Shown here: piece after piece, positions 54,010 through 63,453 of the stretch
Layout: every line of letters begins with the position of its first letter
Position numbering within the stretch: position 1 is the stretch's first letter
Source of the DNA: Algibacter sp045066735
Lineage (GTDB): Bacteria > Bacteroidota > Bacteroidia > Flavobacteriales > Flavobacteriaceae
DNA: 64,000 nucleotides
NCBI RefSeq assembly: GCF_045066735.1
Contig: NZ_JBISHH010000024.1
Coordinates: 682,001 to 746,000, forward strand
Reading direction: 5' to 3'
Program-made: the position numbers and the translations under genes
Notes under the pieces: generated by a model
What the model saw: the letters and a program-made list of their open reading frames with translations, nothing else
Database searches by the model: none
Told to the model about the DNA's origin: nothing

Positions 54010-57009
54010 ATGATGAAGTTTAAACTTTTTGGTATGTTGCTTGCTATGTTCTGTATGCAAAATGCCTTTTCACAAGTAAAAACCATAAGCGGTACAGTTT
54101 CGGATATTGGAGGTATGCCTTTACCAGGTGTGTCTTTAATTGTTGCAGGTACCACAAATGGAGCCTCTACAGATTTCGATGGTAATTTTTCTTTGAAAAA
54201 CGTAAATGTAGGCGACCAAATTACTGTAAGTTACATTGGTATGTCTACTAAAACGCTTACCGTAGGTACTCAAAATATATTGAAAATCACCTTAGAAGAA
54301 TCCGTAGAAGCACTAGCTGCTATTGTTGTAGTTGGTTACGGAAAACAGAGTAGAGCAACGGTAACAGGAGCAGTTTCTACAGTAGATGCTGAAGAAATGT
54401 CGTCGTTACCAGTAACTAATGCAGAATCTGCGCTTCAGGGTCGTGCACCAGGAGTTACCGTTGTAAATGGTGGTGTACCGGGTTCTAGCCCAGTAGTTTT
54501 AATAAGAGGTCTTGGTACTTTTGGTAACAACTCACCATTGTATGTAATAGATGGTGTTATTGTTGGTAATTTATCAGGAATAAGCCCAAGTGATATCGAG
54601 AACGTCTCTATTTTAAAAGATGCATCTACTACTGCTATTTATGGGGCACGTGGTTCTAACGGTGTAGTGCTGGTAACCACTAAAAAAGGAAAAAGTGGTA
54701 AAAGTCAATTATCATTCAATACCTATACCGGTTTTCAGCAAAATACAAAACGCTACAACACAATGAACACCATTGAGTATTTACAACATGCAGGTAATTT
54801 AGGAGTATTCCCGAACAGACCATTATCTACGTATAAAATAAATACAAATTATCAAGATGAGATATTTAGAACAGGAATGATGCAAAATCATAGTTTAAAC
54901 TATTCTGCGGGAACCGATAAAAGTTCTCAATATTTTTCTGCTGAATATTTAAAACAGGAAGGTATTATTGTTAATACAGGCTTTGAGCGTTATTCTTTTA
55001 GGGCAAACAGCTCTGTTAACATCGGGAAGTTAAAAGTTGGTGAATCTATGGCGCTTTCTTTTGGAAAACAAAACCCAGAGTTATCTGGTGGTGGACGTTC
55101 TTTAATTACTCATGCTATTAAAGCGGCTCCGTATTTACCTGTTTATAATTCTAATAACGATGGTGGTTTTCAAGGGCCTTCTTCATCTGCAGATGGACAA
55201 GATGCTGAAAACCCAGTACGTATTCAAACACACCCTACAAGCATTAACAAAACGTTAAGCGTTATCGGTAACTTATATGCCGATTTAGAGGTTATTGAAG
55301 GTTTAAATTACAAAACACAAGTAGGTTTAGATTATTTTACCTTTGATGGTAACACATTTACACCATCATTTAGTGATGATAGTGTAGAGGGTAGTACAAC
55401 GCATGCTCAAAATTATGCAGATTACGGTAGAAGCCATACTCAAGGACAAACTTTAATTTTTACCAACAGTTTAAGTTATAGTACTACAATTGCCGAAAAA
55501 CATAATTTAGAATTATTAGCGCTTGCCGAAAAAACAGAAAACAAGAGTACTAATTTTGGTGGAAGTGCAAGAAACTTAATTACAAATGAGTTGGTTCAAT
55601 TTGGCGCTACAAATCAAGCTATTGGCAGTGGGTCGAGCGAAACCAATAGATTAGGTTATTTAGGAAGAGTTAACTATAACTTTGAAGATAAATATATTTT
55701 ATCGGCTTCTATTAGAAGAGATGCTTCTTCAAGGTTTGGAGCAAACAATCGTTGGGGTACATTCCCTTCGGCTTCTTTAGGTTGGAACATTGCTAAAGAA
55801 AACTTTTTAAACGATTCTAATGTTAGTAATTTAAAACTTAGAGCTAGTTACGGTATTGTTGGTAACGATAATATTGGAGACTATTTATACAGTGCCACGT
55901 TAACGGGGAATTTTGAGTACCCATTAGGCGATGGTAATGGAGCAGGTGTAACTGCAAATGGTGGCGCAAATCCGGATTTAAAATGGGAGGAAACTACCAT
56001 GTTTAATGTTGGTTTAGATTTTGGTTTAAATAATGGGCAGTTTACTGCAAGTTTAGAGTATTATAGAAATCAAAGTGACGATTTATTATTAAGCCTACCA
56101 GCGCCATTATCAAATGGTATTAATGCAGGTAATATTACAGCAAATGTTGGTTCTGTAGAAACTAGTGGTTTAGAATTAGCCTTAGGGTTTAATGATTATG
56201 AAGGTGATTTTACTTGGTCGGCGAATTTAAATGTAGGAACTAGTGGAAACGAAGTTTTAAGTTTAGGAAGCCTCGATGCTTTTGAAGGTGCTGCCATGAA
56301 AGATGGAAAAGGAAATATCTCTAGAACCACGGTTGGCGAATCTTTATTTCATTTTTATGGTTTGGTAAGCGATGGTATTTACCAAACTCAAGAAGAGGTG
56401 GCAGCGGTGTTTACATCAAACCCAGGGCAAACTACAGTACAGCCTGGAGATGTTAGATATAAAGATTTAAATGGAGATGGAGACATAACATCAGAAGATC
56501 GTGATATTTTAGCAAACCCTTATCCAGACTTTACTTACGGGTTAAACTTAAGTGCTAATTATAAAAACTTAGATTTAACTCTATACATTACAGGTATAGA
56601 AGGTGTAGATATTTATAACACTAATAAATACGATTTAGAAGCTGGGGCCAATAGGTTATTTAATGGTAGTAAAGTATTACTAGATAGTTGGACGCCAACT
56701 AATCCATCAACAACCCAACCAAGAGTGCCAGGAGCTCCACAAAACCATAGTGTTTCAGATCGATATATTGAAGACGGATCGTTTACAAGGTTAAAGAACA
56801 TTAGTTTAGGTTATACGTTTACCGACGGTGTATTCGAAAATTATTTTTCAAAATTGAGATTATATGTAAGTGCGCAAAACTTAATAACATTAACAGATTA
56901 CAGCGGCTTAGATCCAGAAATAGGACAAGGAAATCAAGAATTTGGAATAGACCGTGGACTTTATCCACAACCTAAATCTGTTATTTTAGGACTTCAAGTA
57001 TCATTTTAA
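54010..57009 (+). CDS. SusC-like TonB-dependent outer-membrane transporter
   Basis: A 999-residue outer-membrane importer. It has a signal peptide ending in FSQ, a carboxypeptidase-D-like N-terminal beta-sandwich (about 22-105: ISGTVSDIGGMPLPGVSL), a short TonB-box-like VVVGYG region, a plug (about 115-230) and a 22-strand barrel finishing in LQVSF. The SusC partner pairs with the SusD protein encoded 17 bp downstream. Together they import oligosaccharides, most likely xylo-oligosaccharides given the adjacent genes. Confidence 0.98.
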   Translation: MMKFKLFGMLLAMFCMQNAFSQVKTISGTVSDIGGMPLPGVSLIVAGTTNGASTDFDGNFSLKNVNVGDQITVSYIGMSTKTLTVGTQNILKITLEESVEALAAIVVVGYGKQSRATVTGAVSTVDAEEMSSLPVTNAESALQGRAPGVTVVNGGVPGSSPVVLIRGLGTFGNNSPLYVIDGVIVGNLSGISPSDIENVSILKDASTTAIYGARGSNGVVLVTTKKGKSGKSQLSFNTYTGFQQNTKRYNTMNTIEYLQHAGNLGVFPNRPLSTYKINTNYQDEIFRTGMMQNHSLNYSAGTDKSSQYFSAEYLKQEGIIVNTGFERYSFRANSSVNIGKLKVGESMALSFGKQNPELSGGGRSLITHAIKAAPYLPVYNSNNDGGFQGPSSSADGQDAENPVRIQTHPTSINKTLSVIGNLYADLEVIEGLNYKTQVGLDYFTFDGNTFTPSFSDDSVEGSTTHAQNYADYGRSHTQGQTLIFTNSLSYSTTIAEKHNLELLALAEKTENKSTNFGGSARNLITNELVQFGATNQAIGSGSSETNRLGYLGRVNYNFEDKYILSASIRRDASSRFGANNRWGTFPSASLGWNIAKENFLNDSNVSNLKLRASYGIVGNDNIGDYLYSATLTGNFEYPLGDGNGAGVTANGGANPDLKWEETTMFNVGLDFGLNNGQFTASLEYYRNQSDDLLLSLPAPLSNGINAGNITANVGSVETSGLELALGFNDYEGDFTWSANLNVGTSGNEVLSLGSLDAFEGAAMKDGKGNISRTTVGESLFHFYGLVSDGIYQTQEEVAAVFTSNPGQTTVQPGDVRYKDLNGDGDITSEDRDILANPYPDFTYGLNLSANYKNLDLTLYITGIEGVDIYNTNKYDLEAGANRLFNGSKVLLDSWTPTNPSTTQPRVPGAPQNHSVSDRYIEDGSFTRLKNISLGYTFTDGVFENYFSKLRLYVSAQNLITLTDYSGLDPEIGQGNQEFGIDRGLYPQPKSVILGLQVSF

Positions 57010-57026
57010 TAAAAAAGAAATAAATT

Positions 57027-58520
57027 ATGAAAACATATAAATTAATACTTACAGCGTTGTTTGGGATATTTGTAGTGAATTCTTGTTCAGAGAGCGAGTT
57101 TGAATTAGCTAATCCTAATCAGTTGTCTCCAGAAACGTTTTTTGCTACAGAAACCCAAGTAGAATCTGCGGTAAATGCAGCTTATGCTAATTTACAAACC
57201 ATTTCATTATACGGTAGATTGATTTGGTATATGATGGATAATATGTCTCATGAGCAATCTCCTAACGGACAACAAGAAGCCGATAAAATTACATTTTACG
57301 ATTTCTCGTTCGATTCCACTAATGGACAAATTGCAGAATATTGGGACAGTTGTTTTAGAGGTATAAACAAAGCAAATTTTGTTATAGGTAATGAAGCTAC
57401 TATAAATAAGATTCCGGAAAACGAATTATCGACTGCTACTAAGGCTAAATTTATGGCAGAAGCTAAGTTTTTAAGAGCGCAATATTACTGGTTATTAGTA
57501 AATAGATTTGGTAATGTGCCTTTAAGAAATGGAGATTTTACACAGCCGGAAGGAAAACCATTGAGTCCAAAAGCTGATGTAATGAATCAAATTATTGAAG
57601 ATTTAACTTTTGCATCAGCAAACTTATTACCAAAATCTCAAGAAGAAACTGGTCGTGCTACAAAAGGAGCTGCGCAAGCATTTTTAGGAAAAGCATTATT
57701 ATATCAAAAAGAATATGAACTTGCTTTAAACTCTTTCAAGAAAATGTCTGGATACGATTTAGAACCTGATTATTTCGATAATTTTAAAGAAGAAACAGAA
57801 AATGGTATAGAGTCTGTTTGGGAAATTCAATACGATTTATCTTTAGGAACAGGAGACAAATGGTCTAGTCTTGTTGCTGGTTTTGGTAAAAATCATGCGA
57901 CTTATAGAGGTCAAGATTATGGTGTGTTAGATTGGTTTAACGTATATCCATCAGATGATTTAGTTGCCGAATTTGAAACTGGAGATAACAGAATTGAAGG
58001 TAGTTTTTACTTTGTTGGTGATACATACAACAATGGCGCTAATACTTTTGTAGAAGGAGATTTTGCTGAAAATAGTGGAGATATTCGCCCTATTGCTTGG
58101 AAAAAATATCAAAATTATTATAAGCAAGTTAGTGAGGTGCAGGAATCTGGAATTAACCCGAAAGTAATTCGTTACTCAGATGTGCTATTAATGATGGCCG
58201 AATGTGAAAATGAAAGACCGGGCGGTTCTCAAGCAACTGCTGTTGGGTATATTAATGAAGTTAGAGCACGTGCAGATTTAGATCCTTTATCTACTTCGCT
58301 TTCTAAACCGGCTGTGTTCGATGCTATTGTGCACGAGCGTAAAGTAGAGTTAAGTGGAGAGCAAGTACGTTTTGATGATATGATTCGTTGGGGCATCGCA
58401 GCTACAGAGTTAGCAGGCACTAATTTTCAAGCTGGTAAACATGAGCTTTGGCCAATACCAGATAAGGAAATTGCAACAAATCCAAACGTTACAGTGGCAG
58501 ACCAAAATCCAGGGTATTAA
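57027..58520 (+). CDS. SusD-like starch/glycan-binding lipoprotein
   Basis: A 497-residue lipoprotein with an N-terminal FVVNSCSES (lipidated Cys about 20), the SusD-like helical TPR bundle and the RagB/SusD C-terminal pattern GGSQATAVGYINEVRARADLDPL and VHERKVELSGEQVRFDDMIRWG. It forms the lid of the SusC transporter and binds the oligosaccharide at the cell surface. A terminator follows, so GH3, SusC and SusD form one transcript. Confidence 0.98.
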   Translation: MKTYKLILTALFGIFVVNSCSESEFELANPNQLSPETFFATETQVESAVNAAYANLQTISLYGRLIWYMMDNMSHEQSPNGQQEADKITFYDFSFDSTNGQIAEYWDSCFRGINKANFVIGNEATINKIPENELSTATKAKFMAEAKFLRAQYYWLLVNRFGNVPLRNGDFTQPEGKPLSPKADVMNQIIEDLTFASANLLPKSQEETGRATKGAAQAFLGKALLYQKEYELALNSFKKMSGYDLEPDYFDNFKEETENGIESVWEIQYDLSLGTGDKWSSLVAGFGKNHATYRGQDYGVLDWFNVYPSDDLVAEFETGDNRIEGSFYFVGDTYNNGANTFVEGDFAENSGDIRPIAWKKYQNYYKQVSEVQESGINPKVIRYSDVLLMMAECENERPGGSQATAVGYINEVRARADLDPLSTSLSKPAVFDAIVHERKVELSGEQVRFDDMIRWGIAATELAGTNFQAGKHELWPIPDKEIATNPNVTVADQNPGY

Positions 58521-58564
58521 AAATAGTTTAGAATTAGTTTAGTGATAGTTTTTTTAAGTTGGAT

Positions 58565-58596
58565 AAAAGCAGCACAATGTAATTGTGCTGCTTTTT
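58565..58596 (+). terminator. Terminator after SusD gene
   Basis: A strong stem, AAAAGCAGCACAA (58565-58577) with TTGTGCTGCTTTT (58583-58595), loop TGTAA, ends with T residues. It ends the GH3-susC-susD operon. Confidence 0.92.
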
Positions 58597-58664
58597 AACT
58601 TTAAAAAACGTTTGTAAAATAATGATGTTTTAGAATTTTATTATCAACCATTAAATATTAACAA

Positions 58665-61600
58665 ATGAAAATCAAACATTTAAAAATACATGTAGTAAGT
58701 GTAATTTGCTTTGTAATACTTATTAGTTGTTCCAATGAGAAAGCACAGGTAAAATCTATAGATGGTAAAATTTTTTCTTCAGTTGAGGTTTCAAAATCAG
58801 GAATAGATTTTAAAAATATACTTAGTGAAACAGATAAGTTAAACTACTTTACTTATGCTTACATGTATATGGGAGCAGGTGTTTCTGCTGGAGATATTAA
58901 TAATGATGGTTTAATAGATTTGTTTTTTACGGGCAACCAAGCAGAGAATAAATTGTACTTAAACAAAGGTGGTTTAAACTTTGAAGATATTACAACTAAA
59001 GCAGGCGTTTCTGGAGATCAAAGGTGGTATACAGGCACAACTATGGTAGATATTAATAACGATGGGTTTTTAGATATTTATTGTTCCGTAAGCGGGAAGT
59101 TTGAACCTAGAAATAATCAATTATTCATCAATAATCAAGATGGTACATTTACCGAAAGTGCAACTGCTTATGGATTGGACGATGTTAGCCATAGTATACA
59201 AGCAACATTTTTCGATTATGATAAAGATGGAGATCTGGATGTGTATGTAGCCAATTATCCGCCAACAAAATTTGGTTCGCCAACCTTTGTATATCAACAG
59301 AATATGCGAAATGTAAAAGCTATTGAATCCGATCATTTATATAGAAATGATGGTAACACGTTTACCGATGTATCGGAAGAAGCAGGTATTAAAAATTTCG
59401 GATTAACATTAAGTGCTACGGTTGGCGATTTAAACAATGATTCTTGGCCAGATATTTATGTGTCTAACGATTTTGATTCACCAGATTTAATGTTTCTAAA
59501 TCAAAAAGATGGTACGTTTAGCGAGGTTATAAAACAAGCGACATCGCACACAGCATTTTATGGTATGGGTGCCGATATTTCGGATTTTAATAACGACGGA
59601 AATCTTGATATTTTTCAAGCAGATATGGATGCGGAAGATAATAAAAGGCAAAAAGCAAACATGTCTAGCATGAATCCGCAGTTGTTCACCAATATTGAAA
59701 ATGCGGGATTTCAAACCCAATACATGCAAAACTGTATGCAAGTTAATTCGGGAGTTTACCAGAATGGAATTCCTCATTTTTCAAATATTTCAAGATTAGC
59801 AGGAGTATCTTCTACAGATTGGAGTTGGGGACCACTGTTTGCTGATTTTGATAACGATGGGTTCAAAGATTTATACATTTCTAACGGTTCACGAAGAGAG
59901 ATTCATAATAATGATTTTTTCAATAATTTAGAAGAACTTAAGGTTGCAAACGATTCTGTCCTTTATTTAGTTGAACAAATTCCTTCAGAGAAATTGGATA
60001 ATTACATGTATCAAAACAAAGGTGATTTCAATTTTAAACGTGTTAATAAAGATTGGGGTATTGAGTTCGAAGGCTTCTCTAACGGTGTAATTTATGCAGA
60101 TTTAGATAATGATGGCGATTTAGAAATTGTGACAAATAATGTTGACGACTATGCTTCTGTTTTTGAAAACAAAAGCTCAGAAATCAATAATTATTTAATG
60201 GTTTCATTTAAGGGGAAAAAAGCAAATGCTTTCGGTTTGGGAGCGCGCGTTTATATCACAACGGCGAACAAAACTCAAATGCAGGAGCTCACGCTTACTC
60301 GTGGCTTTGAATCTTCCGTAGCACCAATATTACATTTTGGATTAGGCAAACAAAACGATATAGAAGTCCTAAAAGTGGTTTGGCCCGATGGAAAAATTCA
60401 GCAATTAAAAAATCTAAAAGCAAATCAAGAATTAGTATTGAGTTATGCTGACGCCATAGTTGAGGCAAAGAATAACAACGAAACGGATAGCTATCAAAAA
60501 ATATTTTCTAAAGCCTCAGAAAGTCGTTTTCCAAAACATAAACACGTTGAAAATAATTTTGATGATTTTGAACATCAAGTTTTAATGCCTCACAAAATGT
60601 CGGCTTTTGGACCTGCTTTGGCTGTAGGTGATTTAAATGGAGACGGTTTGGACGATTATTTTATTGGAGGATCTCACAAAAATTCTGGAGCTATGTATTT
60701 TCAGAATAAAGAAGGTGGTTTTGAGCAGCAATCTATAAAGGCATTGCTAGAAGATAAAAGCTATGAAGATATTAGCGCACTCATTTTTGATGCAGACAAA
60801 GATAATGATAACGATTTGTATATAGTAAGTGGCGGTTATGAGTTTGCTACGCAACCAAAATTATTACAAGATAGATTGTATATTAATCATGGAGCTGGAA
60901 ACTTTATAAGAGCAAAACCTGAAGTTTTACCTGAGTTTTTAGTAAGTGGATCTAAAGTTTATAATGCAGATTTTAATAAAGATGGAAAGGACGATTTATT
61001 GGTTTTAGGTAGACAAATACCGGGTAAATATCCAATGCCAGTTTCTTCTTATGTATTAAGAAATGTTGGTGAAAAAGACAGCCCAAAATTTAATTTATTT
61101 GAAGAAAGTTACTCCAAAGTATTCGAAAATATAGGAATGGCTACAAGCGCTGTTATCACCGATTTTAATAACGATTCTTGGCCAGATGTTATTTTGGTAG
61201 GCGAGTGGATGCCTATAAAGGTTTATAAAAATATAAAAACTGGTTTTGAAGACGTATCGGAAACCATGGGGTTAAGTAAAGATACTACAGGTTGGTGGTG
61301 GAGTATTGAAGCGGGAGATTTTGATAACGATGGTGATATAGATTATATACTCGGCAACAATGGCTTAAATTATAAATATAAAGCTACAGAAAACGAAACC
61401 TTTGATATTTTTGTAAACGATTTTGATAATAACCAGAAAACCGATATTGTTTTAAGCTACTTCAATAAAGGCAGGCAATACCCAGTTCGTGGTAGGTCGT
61501 GTTCATCTCAACAAATACCTGGTATTAAAAGTAAATTTAAAAATTACGAAACTTTTTCTAAAGCCACTTTGGTAGATGTTTACACCAAAAAAGCGCTAGA

Positions 61601-61991
61601 ATCTTCGTTACATTACAGCGTGCAATCTTTCGCTAGCATATATTTAGAAAATAAAAACAATCATTTTGTTACGCACCAATTACCTATAGAGGCTCAGATG
61701 TCTAGTATCAATAAAATTATAGTTGAAGATTTTGATAAAGACACGCATTTAGATGCCCTTTTAGTAGGGAACTTATATGTGTCTGAAGTTGAAACACCAC
61801 GAAATGATGCTAGTTACGGATTGCTTTTAAAGGGAAATGGACAAGGTGAGTTCAATGCTGTACCCGCTGATCAGTCTGGCTTTTTTGTTACTGGAGATTC
61901 AAAGGATATGCAAAGCATAGCAGTAAAAAATGAAACCTATATTTTGATTGCTAAAAATAACGATTCGTTAGATGTTGTAAAAGTGAGGTAA
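58665..61991 (+). CDS. FG-GAP/ASPIC-UnbV lipoprotein
   Basis: A 1108-residue lipoprotein (CFVILISCSNEK; Cys about 22). It carries many FG-GAP/VCBS-type calcium-binding repeats (GDINNDGLIDLF, DFDNDGFKDLY, DFNNDSWPDVIL, DFDNDGDIDYI) arranged in two beta-propellers, and an ASPIC/UnbV-type segment KVVWPDGKIQQL near 560. Such proteins occur at the cell surface of Bacteroidetes, often in PULs, with adhesion or binding roles that are not well defined. It starts 145 bp after the terminator of the upstream operon, so has its own promoter. Confidence 0.88.
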   Translation: MKIKHLKIHVVSVICFVILISCSNEKAQVKSIDGKIFSSVEVSKSGIDFKNILSETDKLNYFTYAYMYMGAGVSAGDINNDGLIDLFFTGNQAENKLYLNKGGLNFEDITTKAGVSGDQRWYTGTTMVDINNDGFLDIYCSVSGKFEPRNNQLFINNQDGTFTESATAYGLDDVSHSIQATFFDYDKDGDLDVYVANYPPTKFGSPTFVYQQNMRNVKAIESDHLYRNDGNTFTDVSEEAGIKNFGLTLSATVGDLNNDSWPDIYVSNDFDSPDLMFLNQKDGTFSEVIKQATSHTAFYGMGADISDFNNDGNLDIFQADMDAEDNKRQKANMSSMNPQLFTNIENAGFQTQYMQNCMQVNSGVYQNGIPHFSNISRLAGVSSTDWSWGPLFADFDNDGFKDLYISNGSRREIHNNDFFNNLEELKVANDSVLYLVEQIPSEKLDNYMYQNKGDFNFKRVNKDWGIEFEGFSNGVIYADLDNDGDLEIVTNNVDDYASVFENKSSEINNYLMVSFKGKKANAFGLGARVYITTANKTQMQELTLTRGFESSVAPILHFGLGKQNDIEVLKVVWPDGKIQQLKNLKANQELVLSYADAIVEAKNNNETDSYQKIFSKASESRFPKHKHVENNFDDFEHQVLMPHKMSAFGPALAVGDLNGDGLDDYFIGGSHKNSGAMYFQNKEGGFEQQSIKALLEDKSYEDISALIFDADKDNDNDLYIVSGGYEFATQPKLLQDRLYINHGAGNFIRAKPEVLPEFLVSGSKVYNADFNKDGKDDLLVLGRQIPGKYPMPVSSYVLRNVGEKDSPKFNLFEESYSKVFENIGMATSAVITDFNNDSWPDVILVGEWMPIKVYKNIKTGFEDVSETMGLSKDTTGWWWSIEAGDFDNDGDIDYILGNNGLNYKYKATENETFDIFVNDFDNNQKTDIVLSYFNKGRQYPVRGRSCSSQQIPGIKSKFKNYETFSKATLVDVYTKKALESSLHYSVQSFASIYLENKNNHFVTHQLPIEAQMSSINKIIVEDFDKDTHLDALLVGNLYVSEVETPRNDASYGLLLKGNGQGEFNAVPADQSGFFVTGDSKDMQSIAVKNETYILIAKNNDSLDVVKVR

Positions 61992-62174
61992 AACGCTGGT
62001 TTTACTGTAAAAAGCAACAATTTTATCATTCATCGCTACATTTATTATACTCAAAAAGGTGGCTAAAGAATAAATTTGAGTATCAAAAATATGGATTCAA
62101 TTAAAAAAATATTTCAGGTTACTTTTCTGTAGTTGAAAACATATTGATAACTAAATAAACTAATTAAAACAATT

Positions 62175-63437
62175 ATGAAAACAACTAAAATTTTAAGTTT
62201 TTTATGTTTAAGTCTGGCGTTTTGGTCATGTTCTGATGACGATGCGGTTATAGAACTAACACAACCTCAATTTACGGTAACTGCTCCAGAAGGAGAGTCT
62301 GGCTTTTTTACATTCGAAAATACAACACCAAATAAAGAAGAGTTTTATAGCTTTTGGGAATTTGAAGTTGGAGGTTCTAAAGTAATCGATCAAAATGGCC
62401 CGTTTGTATATGAGTATAAAAGCTCAGGTTCTAAAACAGTAAAATTAACTATGGTAAGTGCTTTAACAAACTTACATACAAGTCAAAATATTACGGTAAC
62501 CTTGCCACCGCCATCAGACATTCGTCATTTAATAAATCCTGAGAATTTGTTAGCTAATGGTTATTTTGGAGACGGTGAAGGTAATGATTTTACTAATTGG
62601 GGTAAAAATAATGGAGCCGATAGGATGACGGAAGAACGCAGCGAACCATTAGTAGGTTCTAGAGCTGTAAAAATTAACAATGATGTAGATGGTAACGAAT
62701 GGGAAACTCAATTAGTTTCAGATGCATTTTCTACCGTAGATGGTGAAAAATATACTGCTTCTGTTTGGATTAAAGGTTCTCCTGTTTCAATCCGTTTTTC
62801 TACAAACCCTGGAGTTGGTGGCGATCAGTATGCTGGTAATTACACCGCTACTTCCGATTGGACTCAATACTCTTGGACCTTTGTAGCAAACTCTGCAACA
62901 ACCTTATTAGCCCTAGATATGGGAAAAACAAAAGGAACATTTATAATAGATGCTGTTGAGGTTGTAACAGGCGAAGTAGCCTTGCCATTACCTTCTAATG
63001 ATAGCGAATTATTAAACGGTGATTTAGAAGCAGGTGAAGAAAATGATTTTACCAATTGGAGTCAAAACAATGGTGCAGATAGAATGACTCAAGAAACTGT
63101 AGATGTTTTAAGTGGTTCTAGAGCGCTTAGAGTTAATAACGGCGTCGATGGTAACGAATGGGAAGCTCAAATGGTAAGTGATGGTTTTGCAACCGAGAAT
63201 GGAGCAGACTACACCGTATCATTATGGATTAAAGGCGATGCTGTTTCTGTTAGATATTCTACTAATCCAGGTGCAAATAGTACCGAACAATATGCTGGTG
63301 GTTATATCGCATCTGCAGAATGGACAAAATATGATTGGACATTTACAGCAAATTCAGATACATCTTCCATAGCTTTAGATATGGGGAAAACAAAAGGAAC
63401 ATTTTTAATAGATGCAATTAAAGTTGTTAAAAACTAA
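62175..63437 (+). CDS. Lipoprotein with PKD-like and two tandem CBM-like modules
   Basis: A 420-residue lipoprotein (FWSCSDDD). Residues 30-110 are PKD-like. Residues 125-272 and 277-420 are two copies of a carbohydrate-binding-like beta-sandwich (CBM4/9/22-like). They share NDFTNWxxNNGADRMT, GSRAxxxNNxVDGNEWE, SxWIKGxxVSxRxSTNPG, and the final LDMGKTKGTFxIDAxxVV. The close similarity marks a recent tandem duplication. It is placed where surface glycan-binding proteins (SusE/F-like position) lie, next to a GH10 xylanase; xylan is the expected ligand. Confidence 0.9.
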   Translation: MKTTKILSFLCLSLAFWSCSDDDAVIELTQPQFTVTAPEGESGFFTFENTTPNKEEFYSFWEFEVGGSKVIDQNGPFVYEYKSSGSKTVKLTMVSALTNLHTSQNITVTLPPPSDIRHLINPENLLANGYFGDGEGNDFTNWGKNNGADRMTEERSEPLVGSRAVKINNDVDGNEWETQLVSDAFSTVDGEKYTASVWIKGSPVSIRFSTNPGVGGDQYAGNYTATSDWTQYSWTFVANSATTLLALDMGKTKGTFIIDAVEVVTGEVALPLPSNDSELLNGDLEAGEENDFTNWSQNNGADRMTQETVDVLSGSRALRVNNGVDGNEWEAQMVSDGFATENGADYTVSLWIKGDAVSVRYSTNPGANSTEQYAGGYIASAEWTKYDWTFTANSDTSSIALDMGKTKGTFLIDAIKVVKN

Positions 63438-63453
63438 ACAAAACGAAAAAACT

